NCBI RefSeq assembly: GCF_017591425.1
Contig: NW_024465751.1
Location: 4,526,001-4,590,000 of the forward strand
Length of the DNA stretch: 64,000 nucleotides
Reading direction: 5' to 3'
DNA from: Ochotona curzoniae
Taxonomy: Eukaryota > Chordata > Mammalia > Lagomorpha > Ochotonidae
Position numbers and translations under genes: made by a program. The notes beneath the pieces are model-generated. The model saw only the letters and a list, made by a program, of their open reading frames with translations, ran no database searches and was not told the DNA's origin. Within the stretch, counting starts at the first letter, position 1. Each line of letters begins with the position of its first letter. Shown here piece by piece: positions 35,291 through 47,272 of this stretch.

Positions 35291-36084
35291 CTTTTTAAAA
35301 ATACATATAATTCTGAATCTACTCGAAGGCTGGCGTGTATCTTTTTATATTTTATCACTCAACACATCTAGATACATGCTGTATAAATGAATGCTTGAGT
35401 GATTGAAGCAATTAGCTAATCCATACTTCTTTGATGACTCCCTTATCATCTGCTGGACAAAGTCCTTATTTTTTCAACACATCCCAACAGTCTTCTGCAA
35501 CTGCTGAGTACTGCTCCGCAATCCAGCTGATGATGCATATTTGTGGAACAGGTACTTTGTCCTCCAGTAGAAGTGAGCTGGCTGATAGCTCTTGTAGCAT
35601 GTAGTGGTAGTCCCAAGGATGGTGCCTTCCTGTGCCATTGCTGGCTACTCCAAGGCTCCAGCTTCTTTGTGTCAGGTTGATGAAATCTTCTATCCTAGAA
35701 ATAGGCTTTCAGGCCTAGGGGAATCCTCTCTTTTCTTCTGTTTCTGTGGTATTGTCAGTTTTTTTTTCAGTTCATACCCTTCATACATCGTATGATACAG
35801 GTCCAACCATTTGGCATTTTGTGGATGCAGGGTCCAAAACTTGGCCACAGGAGTAATACACACCATTTGTATTTACCACATGCCTACTAAGCATTAAGCC
35901 CCCTGTATTAATGAAGAGATAACTAAAGGAATCCATTTGCCTTTTACCATGCTGTGCATCTGAACACCATAATGTTTTTATCCCTAAGATGTAATATACT
36001 TTTCATTCCTAAAGATTTCACTATTATGTATCTGTTTACTCCACTGTTACACATGTTCTTGAAAATCCTTACGATGATGCCATG
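35291..36084. other. Unique sequence
   Basis: No recognised feature; short unrelated ORFs only. Confidence 0.4.
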
Positions 36085-36512
36085 AAGCTGTCTGTTACAG
36101 GTTTAATTCCCCCCCACCAAGTTGTATTTAATTCAGAGACGCTATACCCCAACTGTGACCTTATTCAGAAACAGGACCCCTGAAAAGGTCATCAAACTAT
36201 GTGATCTCATTGAGGCGGCACTTCACCCACCATGACTGACGTCTGTCTGCAAAGGAGTAGCAGGTGTGGAAGAAAGACTATGTCCATGTCTCCTTCAGGA
36301 GAAATTGTAGAAGCCAAGGGCTACCTGAGGCTTTGAGAAGCCATTGGAGACAAAGGGTGGTGATTTATACTCATTGCCCTCAGGAGGAACCTACCCTGCT
36401 TCCCCTTGGATCTCAGACTTTCAGCTTCTGAAATGAAGACAGTTTTCATTGTTGAGGATACTGTGTCTCTGTTGATTTACTACAGCTGCCCTAGGAAACT
36501 AATCAATTAGTA
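36085..36512 (+). mobile_element. MaLR-type (MLT1-like) solo LTR relic
   Basis: 'ctgtctgttacaggtttaattcccccccacc' at the left edge, 'ctgtgaccttattcagaaacagg', 'aaaaggtcatcaaactatgtgatctcattgagg', 'ccctcaggaggaacctaccctgcttccccttggatctcagactttcagcttctg', and the right edge 'tactacagctgccctaggaaactaatca'. The order is that of an MLT1-family LTR in forward orientation. Confidence 0.7.
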
Positions 36513-37244
36513 TTTTAGTATGCATTTTAGGTGTCTGCTTTGAGGCTCAAAGTCATGCAGCTTACATGTGATAAAACTTAGGTTGGAATGGAGACTTTCA
36601 GAGACCTCCTCTTCCCCACGCCTGTATAGAATTTTAGTTGTAACGGACACAGAGAAAGTAGGACAAATGGAAACACTGATGATTTGGACCTCCCAAGGGA
36701 ACAGGGGCCCTAAGGAGTATATGTAACATTAATTATTTTTGTTTTGTTTAACATAGCTGATTAAACCTGATATGATTCTGAGTACTGTCTTTTGCTTGGA
36801 GAACTTTGCCCATTCTGTGGCGTATGTTTCTCCTTCCGTGTTTCTGGGGAGTCTCTGTGTCTGTGGGACTTTTGAGTCACTTATTCGAACATGACCAATG
36901 TACACAGGAAGTCAGGTTGAAGGGTAACACCTGAGGGTACCAGCTGCGAGCTGAGCATCACCACAGGGGTCAGCAAATCGGGTTGACCCTTCCCAGAGAC
37001 CCAACAGAAGGTCACAGTCATAATTCTGATTCCTAGTCAGTGGTTGCTGCAACTTAAATCACCACATCTTGGAGTTGTTATTGCTATCAAGATTCAGCTC
37101 CTCTAAGCTTTCATGGAGGCAAACTGTTATTCCACCCATTGTATCGAAGATTTGGTCACTATAATTTTTCAGTGAAATGAAGTCCAAGCTTAATTTTTGT
37201 TTTAGCATTATCTTTAGGCTATTTATCTAACTCTTGGATTAAGC
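36513..37244. other. Unique sequence
   Basis: No gene or repeat recognised. Includes a slightly GC-richer patch at 36880-37020 with no ORF of note. Confidence 0.4.
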
Positions 37245-37528
37245 TAAGATTTTTTTCTTAATTTTATGTAAGAGAGAGACAGAAAGTAAGGAGAGGAGAG
37301 AGTGATAGATAAACATCTGCTTGTCTACTCTCCAAATGGTCACATTGGTTAGAGCAGAGCCAAGGCAAAGCCAGGAACACAGAACTCCATCTTCTACATG
37401 GATGGCAGGGACCCAACCAGAAATCTGAGTTTGAAAGCTGAGCTGGGATTTGAATCTTGGCCCTCTAACATGGGATGCAGGCATCCCAAGAGGTATTTCA
37501 GTTGCTGAATTAACCACATGTCCCAAGC
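37245..37528 (-). mobile_element. CSINE, old
   Basis: 'agagagagacagaaagtaaggagaggagagag', 'tctgcttgtctactctccaaatggtcacattgg', 'aaagccaggaacacag', 'tgggatttgaatcttgg' (B-box region), and the head ending 'gaattaaccacatgtccc'. Confidence 0.8.
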
Positions 37529-38570
37529 CAAGCTTTTATTTATATACCCAAGGCATTGGGTTGCACATCAACACATCACTTCTTCAGTCTTGATAGTTTT
37601 GTGTATTGGCAAGGAGCATGTAGCCCTTTTTGTGGCATTTTCTCATTATTTAGTGAACAATGAAAGACTCCAGGGTGTGAACTCAAAAAGCATTAACATT
37701 TGAAATCTAGGTATCTTAATTTAGGCAGTGTGCTAAGTACTAGGGAAAACTATATGGATAACACAATTCCTGCTTCCACAGAGTTCTGAATCGAGGTGGT
37801 TACAGAGACAACAAAAAAAGCTTCGCAGATTTGTAGAGTCACAGGCGAAGTCAGGATTTGTGAGCATTTTAGCAAATCCTCTTTGCTGGCTCAAGGAACT
37901 TGAGTCAGGGATACCAACAGCAACTGTACCTGACCGAGCTGCACTCAGAAAACCAATTCCTGAAATAGGCCACTTGCACAGAGACAGGCACTCCACATTG
38001 CCTGGGGCATGTGTGAAGATATTTTTATGAGCCTGCTTATTCACAGCTGAGCAGACCGACATGTGCGATCTGGTATCCTTAAATCCCCTGCTGCAAGTCT
38101 TTAGTGTGAGCACCACTTGTGATTCTACTTCTTACAGGTACCTGTATTGCCAACCATGGTGTTCTTCATGTGTGCGTGTGCTGCTCTCTTCCTGTAAGCA
38201 CAGACTCAATCCCAGCCCTCCAGACTTACAGCATATTTCCAGTAGATAAGGAGCTGATATGTAAGTGGACAGATATTTAGCTTGGTAATAATCTCTCATA
38301 AGAACATATGGAGGGATTGTTCATGAACAAAGGTGTAAACACAGCTTATTTACAATCCATAGATCATGGGAATAAAATCAAACAAATTTGACAAATACTG
38401 TGAACAATAGAATACTTGGTTAATCAACCTTACCATCTTCAGAAATGAAGACTAGTTTTAAATAATTTGGAACATTAACTATTGCAATAATAGCAAAAAA
38501 GGACATGCAACAGTATATAGAACAGTGAACATGTTAAAAAATTACTGAAAATCAAACAAATACTAAAATA
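37529..38570. other. Unique sequence, L2-like tail, 127-codon ORF
   Basis: 37715-37830 resembles a reverse L2 end ('gcagtgtgctaagtactagggaaaac...attcctgcttccacagagttc'). A minus-strand ORF at 37733-38116 (127 codons) overlaps it. I see no domain or homology by eye and regard the ORF as chance. Confidence 0.4.
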
Positions 38571-38571
38571 T

Positions 38572-38790
38572 TATTTCCATTCTGAAAGGCAGAGGGAGAC
38601 ACTTCCATTCACTGGCTCACTCCCTAAATGGCTGCATTAGTGACACAGGTGCTCGAGCCATCACCTGCTTTAGCCATCTCCTGCTAGCCCATAGGGTGTG
38701 TGTTAGCTAGGATTGAAATTGGAGCCCACACTGCATCCCAGGCACTCCGCCATGGTATGGGATGAGTCAAATGGCATCTTGACTGCTGGG
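38572..38790 (-). mobile_element. CSINE, partial
   Basis: 'tctgaaaggcagagggagacacttccattcactggctcactccctaaatggctgcatt', 'gctaggattgaaattggagcccac' (B-box region) and 'gcatcttgactgctggg'. The tail and part of the centre are missing. Confidence 0.72.
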
Positions 38791-38924
38791 AAAAATACCC
38801 ACTCCAGTTGAAATGATTTGTACATCACGTGAGTATTTTCTGGTGTATGAGTTTTTATTGTAGCTGTTTTCAGAATTGTATATAATTAACATTAAGAAAT
38901 CTCATAGAGATAAATTTCTTTCCT

Positions 38925-39582
38925 TCTTTATCTGAAAGGCACAGTTACAATGTGAGAAGGAGCCACACAGGTGGGGCAGAAGGAGAGGGAGGGAGAAAGA
39001 GAGAGACAGAATGCTTTTAATTATTGGTTCACTCCTTAAGGAACCACATCAGGGCCCAGTGCAATGGCTCAATTGGCTAATCCTCCCCTTGCTTGCAAAG
39101 CGCCAGCTTCCTATATGGGCACTTGTTTGTGTCCTGGTTGCCCCACTTATCCTGCTCCCTGCATATGGCCTGGGAAAAAAGTGGAGGATGGCCCAAAGCA
39201 TTAGGACTGTACACCCATGTCAGAGACCCAGAGGAAGCTACCGGCTCCTGAATTCAGATTGGCTTGGCTCTGGCTGTTGTGGCACTTGGGGAGTGAAGCA
39301 GCGGAAGAAGGATCTTTCTCTGTGTCTCTCCTTCTGTCTGTAAATCTGCCTTTCTAATAAAAACAAATTTTAAAATAATTGCAATAGCTAAGAACTTCAC
39401 CTGGGTTTCCAAATAAGCTGACTGTGGCCCACGCACGTGGGCCATCTTCCACTGCCTTACTAAACACATCAGCAGGCAGCTGGAACAAAAATGAAGTGAG
39501 CAGGACTTGCATTGCATTCGTATGGAATGGCAGCATTGCAAGTGGCAGCTGAATATCTTGAGCCACAGTGCCGTCCCTTTCA
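38925..39582 (-). mobile_element. CSINE, split by a second CSINE
   Basis: The left half at 38925-39053 holds the tail side ('tctttatctgaaaggcacagttacaatg...ttattggttcactccttaagg'). The right half at 39381-39582 holds the head side ('ttgcaatagctaagaacttcacctgggtttcc...gagccacagtgccgtccc'). Between them lies a plus-strand CSINE. Together the halves make one nearly complete element. Confidence 0.83.
39054..39380 (+). mobile_element. CSINE, plus strand, nested in another CSINE
   Basis: Head 'gggcccagtgcaatggctcaattggctaatcc' with an A box, B-box region 'tgtttgtgtcctggttgcc', 'gtggaggatggcccaaagcattagg', 'ctctggctgttgtggcacttggggagtgaagcagcgg', and tail 'gtaaatctgcctttctaataaaaacaaattttaaaataa'. 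Younger than the element it interrupts. Confidence 0.88.
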
Positions 39583-41190
39583 AAAATATTCTAAATTGTA
39601 GTACAATTTAATTAATTTTTATTTTCAAATGTCCTAGTCACTAGAAATAAACAAAGCATTCTAAATGTGAGTTTTTTTTAAAATGAATGGAGTGAATAAT
39701 GTTAATCTACTGATCTATGCTGATCTTCATTAGAGGAAACTCATTAGACACAGATGTGGCCAAATCTGAGTCTGACAATTTGCTAGGAAATCTTATTGTG
39801 TCTCCCATGAGTCACTGTGGCCCTTGAAACTGAAAGAATTGTAAATCTGATAAGAAGAAAACAGAGGTGATAAAATCTGTTATGTGAATTAAATTATGAT
39901 CTCCCATTTTTACTTATGTATTTCCTCAACTCCTTCCCTGTATCTGTGTCCTATTTCCCAGTAAATAGAGGAAATAAAATACTCAAGGGTTTGACATAAT
40001 GATAGACACTAAGATTTATCTGTATTTTACTTGAAACTAGACATTGTCCAACAAGTTTCTGTTGTTCATTTACACATTTATTTGGTATCATAAAGGAGAT
40101 AAGTGTCTCATATGTTGAAAATTTGTCTTAATCATTTTCCCTGCCTCATTTGCCCATGATTCTTGCTGTTTGACATTCAAATTATGTATGATTCCGAGAG
40201 TTACCTGAAAGTATGTATTTCTTCTGATAAGTGAAGTGTTCCTTATCTGTCTGATGTTTGTCAACGATGTTGATGGAAGAGTGACAAGCCCAGCAAATTA
40301 AGATTCCCGTGGGAAGAGTCCTATTAGGTTAGAGAGAAAGCCAGGCAGAGCTTGAACCTAATTCTTCTGACTTTTGGCAAAATACACCCATGACATTTTG
40401 TCTAATAATCTTTTAGTTTCTTGGGGTCAAGAATAATGTCATTTGTGTTTACTTCATTAGAATTTGGCATAATATATGACACTTAAGGTACATTAAATGA
40501 ATGACAATATGTCTATCTTTGACATTTTGCAAGTACTCAGTACTGAGTGAATGCTAAAAAAGTTTAATAAGTCTTTGTTGGATAGTTTTCATACAAACTG
40601 AAATTTTTAACGGAGTGATTTGTTATCCGATTTAAATAGGACTGGTAATAACTATATTACAATGATAAAAGACATTTCCTAATCTGATCATCCATTTATC
40701 TGTTCGAACTCCTCCTCAGTGCTAGTTCTATTCCATGCTTTCTGTTGGGATTAGGGAGATAACAGTCCACTCCCAATGATAATTTTTTATCATGTGCATG
40801 AAGTTTCAAATGCCCGGATTTTCTCCATCCTGTTTTTATTCTTCTACATGAAGTAGGGATTTGATTGATTTGATTGATCACTTGGAAATGCCTCAGTCAG
40901 ATCCAATGTTCTTGGAGTGTCTATAGTGATCAAAGATGCTATAATGGAGCCTTGACAAGGTCCTCAGAGAAATCACAGAGTAAATCCACCAAGGTCTTTG
41001 GAATAAAATTAGTTTTACCTTTATTTTTACCTCATTATTACTCTTTTTTTTTTTTTTAAGAAAATCCAACTTGCAACTGAGCCCAAGGAGAGGCCAGACA
41101 GTTGGCCAAGGCACAAAAATGATGTACATCTTATGCAAATGTTATCTGATCCACAAACATAATGTTGAATACAATGTGGTCACAACCCAG
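39583..41190. other. Unique AT-rich sequence
   Basis: No gene recognised. 40420-40500 may be an L2 tail. A poly(T) run lies at 41044-41057. Confidence 0.45.
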
Positions 41191-41194
41191 CATT

Positions 41195-41502
41195 AAGAGA
41201 AAACAGTGGATATACAGAGAGGAGGAGAGACAGAAAGGAAAATCTTCCATCTGCTGATTCACTCCCCAAGTGGTTGCAACAGCTGGAGCTGTGCCAATCC
41301 AAAGCCAGGAGCCAGGAGCTTCTTCAGGGGCTCCCACGTGGGTGCAGGGTCCCAAGACTTTGGGCCATCTTGGCTGCTTTTCAGGGCACAAGCAGGCAGC
41401 TGGATGGAAAGCAGAGCTGCCAGGATTAGAACAGCCACCCATATGGGATCCTGACAAGTGCAAGGTGAGGACTTTATCCCCTAGGCTACCATGCTGGGTC
41501 CG
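41195..41502 (-). mobile_element. CSINE, 3' tail missing
   Basis: 'agtggatatacagagaggaggagagacagaaagg', 'ccatctgctgattcactccccaagtggttgcaacagctgg', 'aaagccaggagccaggagcttc', the B box reverse 'ggattagaaca', and the head ending 'ctaccatgctgggtcc'. The A-rich tail is absent. Confidence 0.9.
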
Positions 41503-41611
41503 AATAACTGCTTTACTTTTTTTTTTTTTTTATAATGATTATATGGTTGATCAGGATGGGAAAAATTGAGGTTTGTGAAAAATTGGGTGAACTCAGTGTT
41601 CCAAATTTGTT

Positions 41612-41915
41612 ATTTTTTTTTAAGATTTATTTTATTTTTATTGCAAAGTCAGATATACAGAGAATAGGAAGATCTTCGTTTGATGAATCACTTCCCAAGT
41701 GACCGTAACAGGCGGTGCTGCACCTATCCAAAGTCAGGAGCCAGGAACTTCCTCCAGGTCTCCCATGCAGTTGCAGGATCCCAAGGCTTTGGGCCATCCT
41801 CGACTGTTTTCCCAGGCCACAGAAAGGGAGCTGGGTACAAAGCAGGGCTGCTGGGATTAGAACTGGCACCTATATTGGATCCTGGCACTTTCAAGGTGAG
41901 GACTTTAGCTGCTGT
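41612..41915 (-). mobile_element. CSINE, 5' truncated
   Basis: Tail 'ttttttttaagatttattttatttttattgc' (T+ signature), 'aaagtcagatatacagagaataggaag', the body, and the B box reverse 'ggattagaactgg' near 41857. It stops at 'ttagctgct' without the terminal 'ggccc' bases, so a few 5' bases are missing. Confidence 0.9.
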
Positions 41916-41999
41916 TTCTGGAGGAAGGGGAGAGATATAAGGGGAAGTTCTAGGTGTTTTATAGTTCTTTGTGACCTGCTCATTCTTACTAGTTTGATA

Positions 42000-43488
42000 T
42001 AAACATTGCATTTTAATGTTTTACTCTGTTTAGACTATTGTTATTTTAAATATTTCTTCTGCTTATGTCTAGATCCACATCAGACAGTTTTGTAATTCAT
42101 GTTTTCAGCATTGCGGTTGAAATGCCAACGTGACAGCTGATTGAATTCGCTTGTGATTTTTTTTTGTGCTTCCTGAGTGCTTTTTTTCTTCTTTATATTC
42201 TGTGACTCATCATTTAGTTTTTAAAATCATTTCCTTTCCATTTCCTTGTTATTTTGAGGATATGGCTGTTTCTAATAAATTTTCATAGCTTTGAGTTTTT
42301 TTTTCGTTGTAACAGTTTATTGTCCCTGGATATATGACCTAGTTGGATGATTTGTTTTCTCTCAATAGACAATGTTGTGTTTCCTCTGATCTCTATAGTG
42401 CCCAGCAGAAATCTGCTATCATCCCAAATGTACACTAGCAGGGTAGATGCCATTCTACCGGCTCTGCTGTCAGTATGTTTGCTGTTTTTTTTTTTTAATT
42501 ACAAAAACAGTTCTGATGGAAATTGGGGAGTACTTTTATGTGTTTATTTTGCTTGTGATTCATTCAGCTCTTCAATCCACAGGCCTTCATATTTTCAACA
42601 AATTTGGGAGTGTTGAGCATTTATTTATTTAAAATTATTTTCAGCTATATTCTCTTTTGTACTTTTTAAATAACCGGTCTCCAGTGACATAAATGTTAAA
42701 TCTTCTGCTATTCTGGTTTCCCTTGACTTTTGATGACAAAATTCAGTAAATTGAAAATATGCTAGTTTGAAAATGCACTTACTGAATCTAACACACCAAA
42801 CATCAAAGCTTAGCCTACACTCCCTAAAACACTCAGAACACTTCCTTTAGCCAACAGCTGGGCAAAATAATTTCATCAAATGACTAATACGAAATCAGTT
42901 TAGAGCAATATATTAGATATCATGTAATTTCTTGATTTTTACGAGACAAAGAATGGTGATATGGAATTACCTTTATGCCAATATGATATAGCTAAAAAAT
43001 CATAAGCTAAATCTTGTAAATTGGGGGGTCATCTGGATCGCTACAGATCTTTCAGGTTCTGATGGGTTAAAAAATGTTTTTATATCCAGTTTCTTCTTTC
43101 TAGCGGTTTAGATTAAGTAACTGCTTTCATCTTATCTTAAGATTTACTGGTTTGTTCCCCTACTCCTTGTTGTTTGCTAAGCTTACCCCTTGCATGTTTT
43201 ATTTTTATTGTTTTTCAGTTTTGAAACTTACACTTCTCTCTTTTTGTCTTTCATTTCCTTAGAGTTTCTGATTTCTTAATGCTTAATCATGCTGATACTT
43301 TGTGTTTGAACCACTTTCTTGATGATTGATTTTAAAATCTCTACCAGACATTTGTACCCCTCTGTGACCACATTATTTACCTTTATATTGTCTTTAAAAA
43401 ATTCAACTTAGATCTTCCTGGCTATTGTTGAGTGATTTATTGTCAAATTCCAGACATTTTGGGGAGTTAAATTATCAGACCCTAGGTA
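42000..43488 (-). mobile_element. Old L1/HAL1-type fragment (ORF1-side region)
   Basis: Reverse of the ORF1/5' region of an old L1 or HAL1: 'gatatatgacctagttggatgatttgttttc', 'caggccttcatattttcaacaaatttgggag...gttgagc', 'tctccagtgacataaatgttaaatcttctgctattc' and 'ttatcttaagatttactggtttgttcccc'. No open frame remains. Subfamily uncertain. Confidence 0.6.
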
Positions 43489-43489
43489 A

Positions 43490-43852
43490 CATCTAAGCTT
43501 TTCAACGTCCTAGTCAACTCAGACTGCTAAAACAAATCTGTCATAGAAATTGATTTCTCTTAGTTCTGGAGCCTGGGAAAGTCTAGATTAAAGTTTCTGT
43601 TGTCTGTAGAACACATACTTTCTGGTTTATGGAAAATCATCTTCTTGCTGTCTCTTCACAGTGCTGCAAGAAGAAGCAAGCTCCATCATGATACCATTTT
43701 GGCCTACTTACCTCTTAAACACATCTGGAATATGTTTTTTTTCAGACTGGCTTCAATCTGTAACATCTGGATACATGTTGTAATACTCCAGCCACCTCAT
43801 TTTTTGTAGACACGGCTAACACTCCCATTTCCCAACTTGACCTCTCCAATAT
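43490..43852 (-). mobile_element. MaLR-type (MLT1-like) solo LTR relic, minus strand
   Basis: Reverse pattern 'aactcagactgctaaaacaaatctgtcatagaaattgatttctcttagttctggagcctgggaaagtctagatta' is the 3' edge of an MLT1-type LTR, followed by 'tcttcttgctgtctcttcacagtg' and, near the end, 'tgtagacacggctaacac'. No internal sequence adjoins it. Confidence 0.65.
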
Positions 43853-45265
43853 TTCCCTAAAAATATATATTTTTTTCCATTTAAGAATGATGATAAAATG
43901 TCAAGAATGATGATAAAATTACATTGAGTTCATCCTCATGGTAGGTCTAGAGAGGATTTGACAAGGCAGGGTTAAGGAGATACTGGAGTCGGCATTTGGT
44001 TTCTTCAGTGTATTGGTTAAAGTACTTTTACCTTATCTGGGTTGGTGAGGTGGGTTGACCAATAGATGTGTTAAGTCACAGAGGGAGAAATTGGCAAGAT
44101 TAGGAGAAAGATGTAAAGGCTACTTGTGACTAAATTTCAGCAGTGTATGTATGCATGGTGATGTATGGTTCATATATTGTGTTGTCTGTATGAAGGCAAG
44201 ACTGAGAATTAATGTAATGTAGACTTGTAGACGTAGTAATTCACAGTTCTTTTAAGTAGCATTTGAGTTTTATTCTGCTTTATTTTCTGTAGTACTGATA
44301 AGTCAGGTTTCATTCTCACTTGACTGACAAGGATTCTTGTACTCAGTGATTTTCAGTGACCTGTCTAAAATTCTTCAATTTAATAGCAGCACTAAGCAAA
44401 CAAGTTGTTTATAAAATGTTTGGAGTAGATGAGTGTGTCATCCCTGAATTTCTGTCCTCTTGACTTGTCTGACAGGTATCATAATTCAAGCCAGAGAATG
44501 TAGAGGCAATTCTTTCCTGCCAAAGTTGCAGAACCGCCCCCACATCTCATTAACAACACTCAAGATACTTTGACCAATACAGAGTCTGGGGGAAAATTAC
44601 TTACTGCTGCTGTATCCTGCTCTGCGGGTACTTATGTTATAAGGTCTTTGACATCTAGAAACATGAAAAGTATCCTGTGATAGAGTGCTAATGTGATATT
44701 AGAACATTTTAGTAGCAAACAGATATAGACACCTCCTGTTCTACCAGAGTAATGTGCATTAACTTGCCTGGAGAATCTTCTTTTGTTAAATTTTGCAGTT
44801 GGAAAGGCTGAGATATCAGGGTCCTAAAAGGTCGTGTTTTACAAAAGCCGTTGGATGAATGAATTTCTAGTAAGTCTTCATGTGCATGGCATATTCTCCC
44901 TCTAAGGTACTCAGTGGATTCTGGCATAGTGTTAATGATGAAGTTGGAAGCATTGGTTTGACTTATTCATCTCCACTTACTAATTCAATTCTACGTTGTT
45001 CTTCACCTCTCTTGGATATTCTCATGGCTAACATATCTTTAAATCTGGGACTCTAAATTCTGTTTTCAGTTTATCCTCTCTCCCCTGGCCCTCTATCTAT
45101 CATTGATATCTCCAAAGACAGAGCATATCACCAGGGCACTGGTTTTCCATTCCTTGGTATCCAGCTTAATTCAGTTTAATTGGTGGCTTAGAATTTCACT
45201 TGTGTTTTAATGAACAGCTGTTTATTTTTCCCTTGCCTCTGTTGTAGAGTCTAACCCAATGCAGG
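43853..45265. other. Unique sequence
   Basis: Nothing coding or repetitive recognised beyond a short tandem pair (AAGAATGATGATAAAAT twice at about 43884-43920). Confidence 0.45.
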
Positions 45266-45277
45266 TGTAAATTCTTG
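45266..45277. repeat. Target-site duplication, left, of the 45278-49932 L1
   Basis: TGTAAATTCTTG, matched by TGTAAACTCTTG at 49933-49944 (11 of 12). It sits directly outside the element's poly(T) (its A tail) on this side. Confidence 0.8.
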
Positions 45278-45821
45278 TATTTTTTTTTATGATACAGTTC
45301 CATAGGCCCTGGGATTTTCCTTATTCCTTCACCAATCCCCTAACCCCCGCTGGGTTCCCCAATATCATTACTACAGTATAGTTCTTCGTACACAGCCATA
45401 TGTCCATCACTGTGGGCATGGACAATGGCAGAGTCCAGCATCCTATTGTCAAGATAGAGTAAAGAGTTTCATTGGGAGTCCATCTTTGTCTGGAAGTAGA
45501 GATGCGTACTGTATTGTATCCTCACATCTGGATATGACAGTCTTCATTACACAGTTATTATATCCCCTTAAATGAAAAGCCACAACACAAAATCAACAAC
45601 AGGGGAAAAAAAAAGAAATCAACAAAACTGTAAAGTTAAATAACATCCTACTGAATGACTAATGTGTTGCTGAAGAAATGACAAACAAAGAACTTTCTTG
45701 AGAAAATGATGTTTCTATATGATCTGTGAGTCATTGAAGAATTTAATCAGAAGAAAGTATTTTGAAGAGTTGAAACTAACAAAAAAAATCCATGAGATAC
45801 AGTTTCCACAAACTTTGTTGG

Positions 45822-45960
45822 TGAAATGTGTCTCCTGTAGGCAACAGATAGATGGGTTTTGTGCTTTAATTCAATCTACTAATCTATGATGTTTGATTGA
45901 TGAGTTTAAGACATTTACATTCAGGGTTAATACAAATAGGTGGTAATTTGACTCTGTCAT
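45822..45960 (-). pseudogene. L1 ORF2 endonuclease, N-terminal stub
   Basis: The reverse of 'ggtgaaatgtgtctcctgtaggcaacag' encodes the conserved L1 endonuclease segment around LQETH, whose glutamate is a catalytic metal ligand. 'gacatttacattcagggtt' reverses to the N-terminal ITLN(V)-type strand. Only about 45 residues remain before the deletion junction near 45800. It marks the deletion breakpoint and cannot make an enzyme. Confidence 0.7.
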
Positions 45961-46483
45961 TTAGCATTTTAGCAATTTTACTGGGATGTTCTTCGCATTT
46001 ACCTTTGATTTTGTTGGGCGCTATTCCTCTTCTCTCTCTAGAGAACATCTTGTATCATATATAGGGCAGGTTTGGAAGAGGCAAATTCTTTTTACTTTAC
46101 TTTACTGTGGAAGAATTTTATTTCATTTTTAAAGACAAAGAAAAGTTTTGCTGGATATGTTATCCTAGGCCGAAAATTTTTTTGCTTTTAGAATCTGAAA
46201 TATGTCACTCCATTCTCTTCTTGCCTATAGAGTTTCCTGTGAGAAGTCTTCTGTGTGTTTAATTGGCATTCCTTTATATGTCAGTTGATTTTTTTTCACG
46301 TGCACATGAAAGGATCTATCCATTATGATGTATTCAAGAGAGCTTGATGATCATGTGTCTTGGTGAAGATTGCTTTAGGTCAGGCCTGTTGGGAGTTCTG
46401 TACCCTTCCTGGAAGAAATGTTACTTCCCAATTCTTTCTCTAGATTAGGGAAAATTTCTCTCACTATTTCATTAAATACATTT

Positions 46484-46921
46484 TTAAGCCCAGCTTCCCA
46501 TAACTCTTAGAGTTCGCCTTTTAATAGTGTCTTTCAATTCTTGAATACTTTTTTTGGTCTGATCCAGCTCTGCTTCCAGTTTGTTGTTTGTTTCCCCCTG
46601 GTGACAGGAAATATCTTCTAATTTTGGGATTCTTGCTACTGCTTGCTTCATTCTATTTTGGAGACTCTCCACTGTACTTTTAGTTTGCGCCACTGCATTC
46701 TTCATTTCTGACATAACGGCTTTCATTTGATCCATTTCCAGTGTGACATATTCCTTGAACTCTTTGAATGCCTGCTTTATGTGCTTCTCATTGTTGATGA
46801 GAAGTTTTATAACAAGTGTTTTGAGTTCTGTATCTCCCATTTTCTTGATGTCTTCCTCAGTGAACCCCAAGTTTGACAAAGGGTTTTGCTCCTTTTCAGG
46901 GGTGTCTTCAGTAATATCCAT
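46484..46921 (-). pseudogene. L1 ORF1p, N-terminal part, truncated by a small deletion
   Basis: A 145-codon open piece beginning at the native start (MDITEDTPEKEQNPLSN). Residues about 18-125 are the coiled coil (VESLQNRMKQAVARIPKLE is nearly identical to copy 1), and at about 133 the RRM begins (RTLRVMG). The frame then breaks: compared with 620-645 of copy 1, about 20 bases are missing near 46493, removing the VPEG-type segment. Further ORF1 sequence can be followed downstream to about 46000 in other frames. Its start is better preserved than that of copy 1. Confidence 0.88.
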
Positions 46922-47152
46922 TGTGCCTTTGTTTCTTCTTTTGCTCTTTGTACTTCTGGTTAGCAGAGTCTTCTTCTTGGGGCAGATTTCTATGCTGTGT
47001 CACCCACAGGTCTATGGTTTGATTTTACTTATTGCAGTTGGTATATGACTCTTTGCTTGCAGCTAATTGTGCCTCTCCCTTCAGAGAGTTGCAGGTTTGG
47101 GTTCTTATGTTAGATTTCCACCGTGGTCTCCATATCCCCAGCTCCTGGCTAC

Positions 47153-47164
47153 CACTCTCTATCT
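47153..47164. repeat. Target-site duplication, left, of the nested element
   Basis: CACTCTCTATCT, matched by CACTCTCTACCT at 49029-49040 (11 of 12). The uninterrupted L1 copy 1 has the single corresponding site at about 1282-1296. Confidence 0.75.
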
Positions 47165-47185
47165 TTTATTTATTTATTTATTTAA
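47164..47185. repeat. (TTTA)n tail microsatellite
   Basis: Reverse of a (TAAA)n tail at the 3' terminus of the nested element, as expected for target-primed reverse transcription. Confidence 0.85.
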
Positions 47186-47238
47186 TATTTTTAATTACAT
47201 TGTATTATGTGACACAGTTCTATATAGGCACTGGGATT

Positions 47239-47272
47239 CCCCCCACACCTCTCCCAACCCTCCCCCTCCCCC
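47239..47272 (-). promoter_or_regulatory. G-quadruplex-type G-rich tract in the L1 3' UTR
   Basis: The plus strand has C runs of 6, 3, 3, 5 and 5 with 1-8 base spacers, so the sense (minus) strand holds at least four G3+ runs with short loops at 47253-47272. L1 3' UTRs in several mammals keep such a tract. The corresponding place in the older copy (about 45318-45355) is degraded. Confidence 0.7.

Noticed and set aside
37733..38116. 127-codon minus-strand ORF as a possible gene
   Set aside because: Overlaps an L2-like relic, shows no motif, and has low-complexity cysteine/serine content. Most likely chance.
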